Source of the DNA: Bacteroidales bacterium | Lineage (GTDB): Bacteria > Bacteroidota > Bacteroidia > Bacteroidales > WCHB1-69 | Length of the DNA stretch: 64,000 nucleotides | Assembly (NCBI GenBank): GCA_017525505.1 | Contig: JAFXSR010000004.1 | Location: 51,739 to 115,738 of the forward strand | Reading direction: 5' to 3' | Shown here: piece after piece, positions 37,201 through 44,346 of the stretch | Layout: every line of letters starts with the position of its first letter | How positions within the stretch are numbered: the stretch's first letter is position 1 | Notes under the pieces: generated by a model | Told to the model about the DNA's origin: nothing | The model's database searches: none | What the model saw: the letters and a program-made list of their open reading frames with translations, nothing else | Made by a program: the position numbers and the translations under genes

Positions 37201-39100
37201 TAGGGTGGACACGCTGCATTTGACGATTCACCACAGCGTGACCACTCAAGACACCCTCGTTTTGGTGGAGAACCAGCTGCCGTATTATATCACCGCGGCG
37301 GATACCACCATCAGCAACGGGGCTCCTGCGGAATTCCAGTTCAACTACCATCTGTCCACTATCCATGGTTGTGACTCGACCATTGAGCAGACGGTGATTA
37401 TCTATTACAATACCAGCGAGACGGTGGACACTATGGTATGCGTCAGTTCGCTGCCTTATACATGGCATAATCATGTATATACACAGGCGGGTTCGCATAA
37501 CGATACGGTGCTGAATGCCAACGGCAGTGACCATATTATTATCCACCAACTGACGGTGAGCACCCCCGCTGTCTTGATGCAAAACATCATGCATGTCAAC
37601 TGCTATGGTGCCCCCACGGGCAGTGTGAGCGTTTTGGTGAACGATGGTGTTCAGCCTTACACTTGTCATTGGGAGAATGCGACTGGCACAACGGTGTCGT
37701 CGGTCGCCCAGCTGAGCAACCAGCCTGCGGGTGTGTACTACCTATATGTGGTGGATGCACTGGGCTGCCAAATAGTGGATAGCTTCACACTAACCCATCT
37801 GAACGACAGCATGGTTCCGGGCGTGATAGCCAACGACCAGGCGGTATGCGCGGGTCACCAGCCCTCGGCTTTCACTGGCACTTTGGCAACAGGTGGAGCC
37901 AGCAGTACTTACCAGTGGCAGGTATCAACCAATGGCACCTCTTGGAACCCGGCTCCGACCCCCAATAATGCTCGTAACTACACTTATCCAAACAATGTGA
38001 CATCACCCATCTCGCTTCGTAGGGCGTGGATTAGCACCGCATGTGGAACGGTATATAGCAATGTGGTGACCGTTAGTGTTCTTCAGAACTACTCTGACAC
38101 GATAACTGCCTCCGTATGTCAGGGCTACCCTTATCAGGAGAACGGTTTCGATATATCTGCGGAAGCCACCGCTTCTCCTGGCACTATTATCAGCATGGTG
38201 CATCTGCAGACTGTTAGCGGCTGCGACAGTATGGTGACTTTGTTGTTGACCGTTCTGCCTTCAACTTATTCTGAAGAGCAGCTGACGATATGTCAAAACG
38301 AGATGCCTTATACCTATAATGACACTGTTTTCGGAGTTGGCACCCCACAAGTGTCCACTTACTATTTCCAATATTCAACTGCCGGAGGTTGTGATAGTGT
38401 GGTTACATTGTATTTAACTGTGAATCAGGTGTATGAGCTGAATCTGAATGACATGATATGTGAGGGAGAGGGTTATAACCAGAACGGTTTTGTGGTGTCG
38501 TCCGCACAGACTCATGGTTTGACCGAATTGGATTTGACGCAGCAGCTGCAGAGCCTGGACGGCTGCGACAGTGTGGTGAACCTGTATCTTACTGTGATAG
38601 ACACTTCGGTGTCTATTGTCTCTCTGACCTCCGACTTCTGTGAGGAATACGCAGCCGAGCTATCGGCGGAGACCAATGCCACTAGCTATCTGTGGAGCAC
38701 GGGCGAGAGCAGCCAGACCATTGTGGTGACGCAACCGGGTCTCTATACGGTGACGGCCACCCAGGGCAACTGCAGCATGTCGGCTTGGTACAAGATAGAG
38801 AATTGCGAATTCAACGTGTATTTGCCCAATGCTATTACACCTGGACTGGGTGACGGAATAAATGATTTCTTCTGTATTCATGACCATTACAAGCCCATAA
38901 TTGAGGATTTTGAAATTCGCATTTACAGTCGTTGGGGAGAGTTGGTCTATTATTCCAAGGACAAGGATTTTAAATGGGAGGGAGTTCGCAATCCGCATAC
39001 TGGTGAGATTCTTAGAAACTATATATACACCTACTTGATCAACTTCACCGACAAACGCGGTATTCCCCACCAGCTGACCGGAACTATCACGGTGCTGTAG
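31214..39100 (+). CDS. 2628-residue repeat surface protein with type B T9SS sorting domain
   Basis: Signal peptide (about 1-24, ending NINAQ), an N-terminal DUF1566-like domain (about 25-200), then 36 tandem ~49-residue repeats (about 254-2009) with W(N/Y)xxTYxxSGxYT...GC(D/T)xVDTLHLT cores. PKD/Ig-like sequence follows (about 2110-2290), more divergent repeats, and a C-terminal gliding-motility-associated (CHU_C, type B) sorting domain in the last ~95 residues (LPNAITPGLGDGINDFF, IRIYSRWGELVYYS, GTITVL). Such proteins are carried out by T9SS and retained at the surface or released; long repeat stalks suggest an adhesin. It is the last gene of the surface-protein array. Confidence 0.9.
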   Translation: MNVNKSIIINLFLIVGLCWNINAQQYHVGDLYSFPDGSQGIVFYLNSDNNGGWAVALWDSSIGCPWGTGSDIPSLVNRNPSINYQQLLYDTTGYASTQIIRAFQNNSNVYAAGVMDFHSGWYLPSAAQLRILFSQLPFVTPSILEAGGEGMAYDWYWSSTEYSAFNAWRVDFSSNANSGMFMNVPKTNSHRVRAIRTFSIDQEQNVHYLWSTEDTISSIEIFPQQTSTYTVEVSMSGGCNDMAQYTIVVNEPVSEEISLSVCDGYEWNGMSYTESGNYFRTFIAANGCDSTVTLHLIVNHSDTTEDYQTSCYSYTWNGVTYDTSGNYTQVLQNVHGCDSVVTLHLTINDTIFKDIEAENCYSYRWNDSTYTQSGAYVQYFTSQSECDSIVTLHLSIYQDTTTTWSDTACLQYEWKDSTYYASGVYTQRFSTAHGCDSIVTLCLTVNFPQHTDTAVVAYDSYNWNGSTYDSTGVYTYTHADVNGCTQVDTLHLTVYYSSFSEFADSACVSYQWNDSTYYGSGDYTQYFHDIHGADSTVTLHLTIFNNETSEFDTTVCDSYSWNDSTYYATGDYIQHFETVHGCDSMVTLHLTVNYSQNVAIYDTACKEFGWNDSIYYQTGDYVQSFHTVHGCDSTVTLHLIVHHSDTTDDYKVNCYSYTWNGVTYDSTGSYTQVLTNIHGCDSTVTLHLTINDTIFTQFEAENCYSYTWNGTTYTQSGAYVQYFTSQSECDSIVTLYLSIYQDTTTSRSDTACLQYEWNDSTYYASGAYTQQFLTAHGCDSTVMLYLTVNFPQHTDTSVVAYDSYDWNGYTYDSTGVYTYTHADANGCMQVDTLHLTVFHSSVTEFADSACVSYTWNDSTYYRSGDHVQYFHDIHGADSTVVLHLTIFNPEHTAVEVETCNWYSWNGVTYDSSGTYTFSHADEHGCIQVDTVHLNINHSQTGAIYDTACNEFSWNDSTYYRTGEYVQYFHTVHGCDSVVTLHLMVNHSDTTEDYQSNCYSYTWNGVTYDSTGSYIQVLQNVHGCDSVVTLHLTINDTIFTQFEVENCYSYRWNDSTYTQSGDYVQYFTSQSECDSIVTLHLSIYQEATTTWSDTSCLQYEWNDSTYYASGVYTQHFPTAHGCDSTVTLHLIVNFPQHTDTAVVAYDNYEWNGRNYDSTGVYTYAYADANGCTQVDTLHLTVFYSSVNEFADSACVSYTWNDSTYYSSGDHVQYFHDIHGADSTVVLHLTIFNPVHIGVEVDTCDDYVWNGITYDTTGIYTYSFADANGCTQVDTLHLTITRPTNVVLTMDTCDGYTWYGITYTESGLYTHHLDCRRVDTLHLTIYHAINIAETKDTCDWYTWHDSTYTASGIYTHSHFDEHGCTQVDTLFLTIYHATHVAYTKDTCDWYTWNDSTYTASGTYTYRYTDVNGCTQVDTLHLTIHHAVNQAYTVDTCDWYRWNDSTYTEDGTYTYSFADINGCTQVDTLHLTLHHALHLAFDVDTCDWYTWNDSTYTTSGVYTYRHPDDYGCIQVDTLFLTIYHATNIAYTKDTSDWYTWNDSTYTASGTYTYSFADANGCTQVDTLHLTIYHATNVAYTKDTCDWYTWNDSTYTASGTYTYSFADANSCTQVDTLHLTINHATHVAYTKDTCDRYTWNDSTYTVSGTYTYSHPNENGCTQVDTLHLTIYHATHVAYTKDTCDWYTWNDSTYRESGVYTYSHSDSNGCTQVDTLHLIINHATHVAYTKDTCDWYTWNDYTYRVSGTYTYSHCDANGCTQVDTLHLTIHHAVNQAYTVDTYDWYRWNDSTYTEDGTYTYSYADANGCTQVDTLHLTIYHATPVAYTKDTCEWYTWNDSTYTASGTYTYSHHDANGCTQVDTLHLTIYNAIHVAYTKDTCDWYTWNDSTYTASGTYTYSHFDENGCRQVDTLHLTIYQAVNLAFTVDTCDDYRWNGTTYDTTGTYTYSFSDANGCRQVDTLHLTITRPMNLAFTVDTCDWYSWYGTTYTETGLYTHTLDCRRVDTLHLTIHHSVTTQDTLVLVENQLPYYITAADTTISNGAPAEFQFNYHLSTIHGCDSTIEQTVIIYYNTSETVDTMVCVSSLPYTWHNHVYTQAGSHNDTVLNANGSDHIIIHQLTVSTPAVLMQNIMHVNCYGAPTGSVSVLVNDGVQPYTCHWENATGTTVSSVAQLSNQPAGVYYLYVVDALGCQIVDSFTLTHLNDSMVPGVIANDQAVCAGHQPSAFTGTLATGGASSTYQWQVSTNGTSWNPAPTPNNARNYTYPNNVTSPISLRRAWISTACGTVYSNVVTVSVLQNYSDTITASVCQGYPYQENGFDISAEATASPGTIISMVHLQTVSGCDSMVTLLLTVLPSTYSEEQLTICQNEMPYTYNDTVFGVGTPQVSTYYFQYSTAGGCDSVVTLYLTVNQVYELNLNDMICEGEGYNQNGFVVSSAQTHGLTELDLTQQLQSLDGCDSVVNLYLTVIDTSVSIVSLTSDFCEEYAAELSAETNATSYLWSTGESSQTIVVTQPGLYTVTATQGNCSMSAWYKIENCEFNVYLPNAITPGLGDGINDFFCIHDHYKPIIEDFEIRIYSRWGELVYYSKDKDFKWEGVRNPHTGEILRNYIYTYLINFTDKRGIPHQLTGTITVL
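31974..37240 (+). repeat. 36-unit tandem repeat array with higher-order structure
   Basis: Units of ~146 bp encode ~49 residues each. Units 2-8, 9-15 and 16-21 are successive copies of a seven-unit block (~1 kb): unit 2 matches 9 and 16, unit 3 matches 10 and 17, and so on. Units 23-34 form a second, more homogeneous array (THVAYTKDTCDWYTWNDS type). Units 21-22 and 35-36 are a repeated terminal pair containing shortened DCRRVDTLHLT units. This shows at least two scales of duplication. Confidence 0.8.
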
Positions 39101-39247
39101 TTTCTTCGAATGACTGATTTGTGTTAAATAATATAAAAACAAGCAATCAATATAGGTAAGAGGGACAATGATTCTTATAGATACGTTTGGCAAATACAAG
39201 AAAACTGTCATGACAAGGTTGTGGAGAAAGATATTTAGCTTTCCACT

Positions 39248-39277
39248 GATAGATTCCGCCGCCTTTCACCCTCTATA
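39248..39277 (+). promoter_or_regulatory. GATAGA-N17-CTCTATA promoter-like motif, copy 3
   Basis: CCACTGATAGATT with GATAGAT at 39248, and CTCTATAC at 39271, 23 bp start to start. The start codon of the next gene is 37 bp downstream. TTTCCAC-GATAGATT is shared almost exactly with the copy at 45518. Confidence 0.6.
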
Positions 39278-39314
39278 CTTATAAAAAGAATTACAAACCC
39301 AAAAATTCAGTAAA

Positions 39315-39938
39315 ATGTTGTACGTAACCTCTCTTGTTTTGGATTATCCGGCTTGTGTCTCCTTTAAGAAGGTGCTCAAGCGTTTGGCGGAAAGTGGCTC
39401 CGACGGGAAACTATGGTCGGATGCGAAAGGGGAAGTTCCGATGTTGACCAAACTGTCACCCATACAAAAACGTTCGAAATATGGCAATTACTACTTTCAG
39501 GGTGAAATGGATTGTGGTAAAAGTGACTGTGAATCCGATGGATTTAACAAGTTTGATTGGTCAGATTTGATGGGTGCTGATCGGGAACTCGGGAAATTAT
39601 TGACGGAAGAACAAAAAAAGGTGTCTTATCCGATGCTTTTGCATGTATATAATGACATGTTCAGAGAATATCCTGGTGGAGTTGTGTTAGAAGGAACCAT
39701 TTTGTCGGTAATTAGAAACATCAGGGAAGAACTTCTGCAATTCGACGAAGTCGATACCATACTGAAAGGGGAACTGCTGCGTGAACTGAGACGTTTTGAC
39801 GCATCGGTGGAAATGCTTGAGAAGGCCAGGACAGAGCAGCCGGACATGGGATGGCTGATTGACCAGATTGTGGAACAGGCGAAAAATCATAACAGGAAAG
39901 TGTTTGAAATAGACCTTATGCCCGAAATGTTGGCATAA
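39315..39938 (+). CDS. hypothetical protein
   Basis: A 207-residue, probably cytoplasmic protein that I do not recognise. The N-terminal half has VSFKKVLKRLAESGSDGKLW and a Cys/Asp-rich stretch (MDCGKSDCESDGFNKFDWSDL, about 65-85). The C-terminal half (about 115-190) is predicted helical and charged (VIRNIREELLQFDEVDTIL, LLRELRRFDASVEMLEKA). It has no signal peptide or membrane segment. It is preceded by the GATAGA/CTCTATA promoter-like motif and followed by an LRR-type small gene; the next genes could share its transcript. Confidence 0.65.
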   Translation: MLYVTSLVLDYPACVSFKKVLKRLAESGSDGKLWSDAKGEVPMLTKLSPIQKRSKYGNYYFQGEMDCGKSDCESDGFNKFDWSDLMGADRELGKLLTEEQKKVSYPMLLHVYNDMFREYPGGVVLEGTILSVIRNIREELLQFDEVDTILKGELLRELRRFDASVEMLEKARTEQPDMGWLIDQIVEQAKNHNRKVFEIDLMPEMLA

Positions 39939-40032
39939 ATTTGCTTTTGATACTGTGAAAATGAGTTGATTATAAAATATTGCATTTTAGTATAGATTGA
40001 GGATAGAAATTAACCATAAAAATATCGAAGAA

Positions 40033-40326
40033 ATGGCACGTGACTATGTAAAATTAATTGATTTTTCCAAAGACGGGAAAACGCTGACAAGATTTCCTCG
40101 TGGATATCAGGGCGAATATGTTGTTCCGGAAGGGGTGACCACCATTTCCTTGGAAACCATTGAGTATGATGTTTTTACGGATTGTGAGAGTTTGTCTCAT
40201 TTGCATATCCCATCGGGAGTGAAGGAGATAGGACAGAGTACTCTGACAGAGGTTCGTCTTCCAGCTGGTCCGGTTAAAATCGACGAAACTGCTTTTAAGG
40301 GATGTCCAGTCGAGAAAAATATATAG
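40033..40326 (+). CDS. short LRR_5 (BspA-like) protein
   Basis: Starting at ATG 40033 it is a 97-residue protein; a TTG at 39997 would add 12 residues. The sequence DFSKDGKTLTRFPRGYQGEYVVPEGVTTI (about 10-38) is the usual opening of BspA-like LRR_5 proteins. Two degenerate leucine-rich repeats follow (FTDCESLSHLHIPSGVKEIG, VKIDETAFKGCP). No signal peptide is present, so it is probably intracellular or a fragment of a larger LRR gene. Family members are typically several hundred residues, so it may be truncated. Confidence 0.6.
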   Translation: MARDYVKLIDFSKDGKTLTRFPRGYQGEYVVPEGVTTISLETIEYDVFTDCESLSHLHIPSGVKEIGQSTLTEVRLPAGPVKIDETAFKGCPVEKNI

Positions 40327-40363
40327 TTGATTGAGCAGTAGTATTGTATCAATAAAAAAAACA

Positions 40364-41479
40364 ATGAACAAGACAATTTTTACAATTATAGTCCTCCTGT
40401 TGATTTCGAGTACTAATGCCGTGGGGCAACATGACTGCGGAGGAAATGCTAATCAGGACAAGCTGATGCTCAGCTATATCCAGGATAGCGTTCTGTATGC
40501 TGTAGAGAAGGATATTGATGGATATAGATTCGTTTGCTCAACCTTGCAACCGTTGAGGCTGTGTTCAGGATGGGAAAATGATGCGATGCTGACCAATATG
40601 GTGGATTATTACAATGCCTGCCAGATTTATTACAGTATATCCACCGATGGAGACGTTTATATCAGATATCTGCAAGATGAAAAAGACTTGGTTAAAGAAA
40701 TCAGTGCGGTGGATGTGAGTTCGGTAAGAAATCCAGAGTTTCGGGATATTGTGACACAAATTCGAGACCTCAATGCCGCTATTTTCAATCAGAAAGAAAA
40801 TAAACTCCAAAAAGACGGCTATTTTAATTGGGACAATAAATTATTCATTCAGAATAATGGCAAAATATATGAATTGTGCGAAGAATATGACAATTTTTTG
40901 CATCCATGGATGCCGGGAAAAGACAACACCGACACCGCACAACTTTTTCGTGCTATCAATCCTGCTACCTATTTTCCGCCAATTTATTCCATCTACGTAA
41001 GCCAAGAAGCTGAACCTGACAACGAACAGACTGAAAGTCTGTATAACAGTATGCTTGCGGAAGCGGATGTTGACTTGAGGAATGCCAAACTGATTGCATT
41101 GGCAGGGTGCAGTGCAAGCGAAAATATCTATGACAAAAAAGATCGTATTCTGTACGAAATGGAGAAGTCGATGGAAGCAGGCGAGTATTCTCCCTTGCTT
41201 TTTACGCTATGGCGCGCCTATCGCTGTATGTATAATGAAATGAATGTTTGTGCATCAAAAGATTGTTACAGTCCCAATATACGCTATAACTATTATCGTA
41301 GGCTTGTCGCACACACTATCCTAAAATATGTGGAGGCTCATCCGGATGACACTACAGCACGTTTCCTTTTCCAAAGACTTAGTGCACATTTGAATATAAT
41401 GCGTAACGGACCATACCCGTATGGCAATCAGGCTGCTTTGGAAAGAATGTATGTGTTTTGGGAGGGCGAAATTTGGTAG
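40364..41479 (+). CDS. secreted hypothetical protein
   Basis: A 371-residue protein from ATG 40364, giving the signal peptide MNKTIFTIIVLLLISSTNAVGQ up to about residue 22; the upstream ATG 40331 adds 11 residues. I see no known domain. The mature part is mixed alpha/beta with Tyr- and Asp-rich stretches, a YFNWDNKLFIQNNGKIYELCEEYDNF segment (about 155-180) and a helical C-terminus (YRRLVAHTILKYVEAHPDD). Possibly periplasmic or surface exposed. It is encoded between the LRR-type gene and the ADP-ribosylglycohydrolase, 93 bp before the latter. Confidence 0.65.
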   Translation: MNKTIFTIIVLLLISSTNAVGQHDCGGNANQDKLMLSYIQDSVLYAVEKDIDGYRFVCSTLQPLRLCSGWENDAMLTNMVDYYNACQIYYSISTDGDVYIRYLQDEKDLVKEISAVDVSSVRNPEFRDIVTQIRDLNAAIFNQKENKLQKDGYFNWDNKLFIQNNGKIYELCEEYDNFLHPWMPGKDNTDTAQLFRAINPATYFPPIYSIYVSQEAEPDNEQTESLYNSMLAEADVDLRNAKLIALAGCSASENIYDKKDRILYEMEKSMEAGEYSPLLFTLWRAYRCMYNEMNVCASKDCYSPNIRYNYYRRLVAHTILKYVEAHPDDTTARFLFQRLSAHLNIMRNGPYPYGNQAALERMYVFWEGEIW

Positions 41480-41572
41480 AATGATAGCTGGAAAGGAAAC
41501 AGTTGATTCTTTCTATGCTGGCCGGATGGGTACTTCCGAATGACATTAAATTAAACTTTAATAGGAAAAAAT

Positions 41573-42610
41573 ATGAACAAACTTCAAGACAGAATTCGCG
41601 GTTCGCTGGTTGGTGGTGCGGTTGGCGACGCATTGGGTTACCCTGTGGAATTTATGGGGGTGGAACAAATTAGGCACCACTTCGGGGAACGGGGAATCAC
41701 ACGATTCAGACTTTCCCATAATAACGAGGCCGTGGTGTCGGATGATACGCAGATGACGCTTTTCACAGCCAATGGGCTGCTCAATGCCAAGCGACTTGGG
41801 ATTGCCCCGAAGTTTAGCATTTGTAGGGCTTATATCGAGTGGTACATGACCCAAACTAGAGAAAAGTCCAATAAGTTTAATGATTGTTGGATCAGCAACA
41901 TTCCTGAGTTGAATGCTCGTCGCGCTCCAGGCAACACCTGTATGTCCGCACTCGACGCCATTTATCGTGGAAGAGAGCCGCAGAACAACAGCAAGGGTTG
42001 TGGTGGAGTGATGCGTGTGGCTCCCATTCCGCTTTATGCCGCGGTGGAGGGACGCATGAGCATCGAGGAGGCCGACCGCTTGGCAGGTGATGCGGCGGAA
42101 ATAACACACCTGCATCCCCTCGGATATATCCCTGCTGCATTGATGTCGCATATCATCTACTGTTTGGCATTGGATTCCGTGCCAACACAGGTGAGTATGA
42201 AACGCTATATCCGCGAGGGGGTGGAAATGATGCGCAAGTTGTACGAATTCAACCCCAAAGAGGTGGAGTTTATGGCCAACTTGGCGGAGAAGGCCATCCT
42301 CTATGCTTCGAACAACGCATCGGACTTGGATAACGTAATGAGTTTAGGCGAAGGGTGGACAGGTGAAGAGGCTTTGGCCATCGCCCTTTATTGCGCCTTG
42401 AAATACTTCGATGATTTTGAGGAGGCGATGGTTGCAGCGGTGAACCATGGCGGCGACAGTGACAGCACCGGAGCCGTCTGCGGCAACATCCTTGGATCCG
42501 CTATCGGTTACGAGGCTATTCCCCAGTTCTACAAGGATGACCTTGAAATGCATGACCTGATTCTGCACATGGCGGATGATTTGTGGTGTGGAGAAGTTAC
42601 AAAAATGTAA
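41573..42610 (+). CDS. ADP-ribosylglycohydrolase family protein (DraG-like)
   Basis: A 345-residue enzyme expected to hydrolyse ADP-ribose linkages on proteins, nucleic acids or small molecules using a binuclear Mg2+ site. The fold markers are present: RIRGSLVGGAVGDALGYPVE (about 7-26), SDDTQMTLF with metal ligands Asp57, Asp58 and Thr59, GCGGVMRVAP (about 144-153), THLHPLGYIPAA, and the C-terminal HGGDSDSTGAVCGNILGSAIG, whose Asp residues and Thr complete the metal site. All expected ligands are intact. It is followed by a methyltransferase, an RNA ligase and an HD/kinase protein; ADP-ribose removal accompanies some RNA repair systems, so a nucleic-acid substrate is possible but unproven. 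Confidence 0.9.
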   Translation: MNKLQDRIRGSLVGGAVGDALGYPVEFMGVEQIRHHFGERGITRFRLSHNNEAVVSDDTQMTLFTANGLLNAKRLGIAPKFSICRAYIEWYMTQTREKSNKFNDCWISNIPELNARRAPGNTCMSALDAIYRGREPQNNSKGCGGVMRVAPIPLYAAVEGRMSIEEADRLAGDAAEITHLHPLGYIPAALMSHIIYCLALDSVPTQVSMKRYIREGVEMMRKLYEFNPKEVEFMANLAEKAILYASNNASDLDNVMSLGEGWTGEEALAIALYCALKYFDDFEEAMVAAVNHGGDSDSTGAVCGNILGSAIGYEAIPQFYKDDLEMHDLILHMADDLWCGEVTKM

Positions 42611-42664
42611 AAGATAACCAATGTCGCCGAATACATGAATATGTGGAAGTTCGGAGAAATTGAT

Positions 42665-42672
42665 TATTTTTG
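42665..42672 (+). promoter_or_regulatory. -7 promoter element for the methyltransferase gene
   Basis: TATTTTTG matches TAnnTTTG, 49 bp upstream of the ATG at 42721. Confidence 0.5.
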
Positions 42673-42720
42673 CACTTGTAATTATTAAATTGAATATCGG
42701 TGTGAAAATGCTATTAATAC

Positions 42721-43350
42721 ATGATGTGTGACAGAGATTATATTCCACGGCTTTTTGACGCTTATAAACGGGGCTTCGAACTGCGGTATAAGGATGCGGA
42801 GAAGGCTCCCGAGCGGAAAGACTATTATTTCAAACTGAAGGATGACCTGCCACGGGTGCAGGTGGTGCTGGGTTTCCTGCAGGGGATAGTACCTATGGGA
42901 CAGTGTCAGTCGCTGCTCGATGTGGGTAGCGGCCGGGGAGTGTTTCTTTTCCCCCTTCTTAGAGAGTTTCCAGATTTGGAGGTGACGAGCCTCGATATTC
43001 TGCCGCACCGAGTGGAACTGCTTCAGTGCCTGCACGATGGAGGCATCGAAAACCTTCACCCGGTGTTAGGCGACATCTGTACTTGGGATGCCCCCGACAA
43101 GTCCTTTGATGTGGTGACCATGCTGGAAGTGATGGAGCATATTCCTGACACGGAGGCGGTGGTTCGCAATGCAGTCCGCTTGGCCAAAAACTACATCATC
43201 GTGTCGGTGCCGTCCAAAGCTGATGATAATCCGGAGCATATCCATCTCTTCTCGAATGAGGATTTGGAATCACTCTTTTTGAAGAATGGATGCGGCAAAG
43301 TGAAGTTTATATCGGTGACGAATCATAGGGTTGCTGTGGTGACGAGATAG
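42721..43350 (+). CDS. class I SAM-dependent methyltransferase
   Basis: A 209-residue Rossmann-fold methyltransferase. Motif I is LLDVGSGRGVFLFPLL (about 65-80), the acidic end of strand 2 is TSLDILPHRVELL, motif II/post-II is DICTWDAPDKSFDVVTMLEVMEHIPD (about 115-142), and a late motif is YIIVSVPS. The substrate cannot be read from the sequence. Its position directly before an RNA ligase recalls the Hen1-type RNA methyltransferases of bacterial RNA repair, but the Hen1 metal-binding ExxExxH motif is not visible, so this is only a contextual idea. It has its own likely -7 element. Confidence 0.85.
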   Translation: MMCDRDYIPRLFDAYKRGFELRYKDAEKAPERKDYYFKLKDDLPRVQVVLGFLQGIVPMGQCQSLLDVGSGRGVFLFPLLREFPDLEVTSLDILPHRVELLQCLHDGGIENLHPVLGDICTWDAPDKSFDVVTMLEVMEHIPDTEAVVRNAVRLAKNYIIVSVPSKADDNPEHIHLFSNEDLESLFLKNGCGKVKFISVTNHRVAVVTR

Positions 43351-43470
43351 GTTTTAGGTTTTAGGTTTTAGGGGTTAGAAGGTTAGGAGGGTTAGGAGGG
43401 TTAGGAGGTTTTGGATTATGGATTATGAATTATGGATTTTGGATTACTGGATTAAAGTTTAGAATTTAGG
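43351..43470. repeat. G-rich short tandem repeats
   Basis: Three successive short-repeat blocks: GTTTTAG copies (from 43351), GGTTAGGAG/GGGTTAGGA copies (about 43375-43410), then GGATTATGGATTATGAATT-like units (about 43412-43460). The plus strand has several GG/GGG runs separated by TTA, permitting a G-quadruplex in the leader of the RNA ligase gene. Confidence 0.6.
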
Positions 43471-43474
43471 GTTT

Positions 43475-44272
43475 ATGGGATTTGAAGATGTTATCATAAA
43501 ATATCCAAGGACACCGCATTTGCGGGGGTCGAGATTACAGCCGGGTGATGAGGACTTGAGCCAGCGGCCGTTTAGCGAGCTTGCCGGTCGGAATGTGGTG
43601 CTGGAAGAGAAAATCGACGGGGCGAACTCGGCCATTTCTTTTTCTGCAGATGGAGAGCTGCGCCTGCAAAGCCGTGGCCATTTCTTGACGGGTGGCTATC
43701 GTGAGCGGCACTATGACTTGCTGAAACAGTGGGCTGCCGTCCAACAGGACAGATTATACAAGGTGCTTGGCTGCCGCTACATCATGTATGGCGAATGGAT
43801 GTATGCCAAGCATAGTATCTATTACGATATGCTGCCACATTATTTCATGGAATTCGATGTGCTTGACCGAGAAACAGGGAAATTCCTCGACACTTCTTCA
43901 CGCCATAAATTGCTGGAATGCCTGCCCGTTTGCCATGTGCCGGTACTTGCCAGCGGGATATTCAAAAGTATGGATGAAATCCTGAAATATCTGGGCGACT
44001 CGCTGTATATCTCTGACTATCACATAGAACATCTTCGCGAAGACGCACTACGGCTCGGCTTGGATGCCGACCAGATTTGCCGTGAGACCGATGCCGCCAG
44101 AACCATGGAGGGAATCTATATCAAGGTGGAAGAAAACGGGGAGGTGGTTGACCGTATGAAGTATGTGCGCGCTTCGTTTCTTCAAACAGTGGAAACCCCT
44201 CAAACGCAATGGTTAGACCGCCCCATTGTGCCAAACAGAATAAAATGTCCCATATCAGAACTCTTTTCATAA
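43475..44272 (+). CDS. RNA ligase family protein (T4 Rnl-type nucleotidyltransferase)
   Basis: A 265-residue ATP-dependent RNA ligase-like enzyme expected to seal 3'-OH/5'-phosphate ends through a covalent lysyl-AMP. Motif I is EEKIDGANSA, with the predicted adenylated Lys46 (K-x-D-G). Further motifs are QSRGHFLTGG (about 70), GEWMYAKHSIYYD (motif III, about 108-120), FMEFDV (IIIa), MEGIYIKVE (IV, about 213) and RMKYVR (V, K-x-x-R-like). All catalytic elements are present and no large extra domain follows. The next gene encodes a polynucleotide kinase fused to an HD domain, the natural partner that would repair the ends before ligation. Confidence 0.88.
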   Translation: MGFEDVIIKYPRTPHLRGSRLQPGDEDLSQRPFSELAGRNVVLEEKIDGANSAISFSADGELRLQSRGHFLTGGYRERHYDLLKQWAAVQQDRLYKVLGCRYIMYGEWMYAKHSIYYDMLPHYFMEFDVLDRETGKFLDTSSRHKLLECLPVCHVPVLASGIFKSMDEILKYLGDSLYISDYHIEHLREDALRLGLDADQICRETDAARTMEGIYIKVEENGEVVDRMKYVRASFLQTVETPQTQWLDRPIVPNRIKCPISELFS

Positions 44273-44346
44273 TAACTTGAAACATTAATCGGTAAGCTAT
44301 AAAACCATCTCTAAACTAAACTCTCATAAACATTAAACTAAATTTG

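Noticed and set aside
31974..37240. Possible CRISPR or minisatellite array
   Set aside because: The ~146-bp periodicity is a coding repeat in one intact frame, with no short identical repeat and unique spacer structure.
31892..37669. Several long minus-strand open frames with regular hydrophobic repeats
   Set aside because: They are antisense shadows of the 36-unit repeat array; their apparent repetition simply mirrors the plus-strand gene, which has a signal peptide and a sorting domain.
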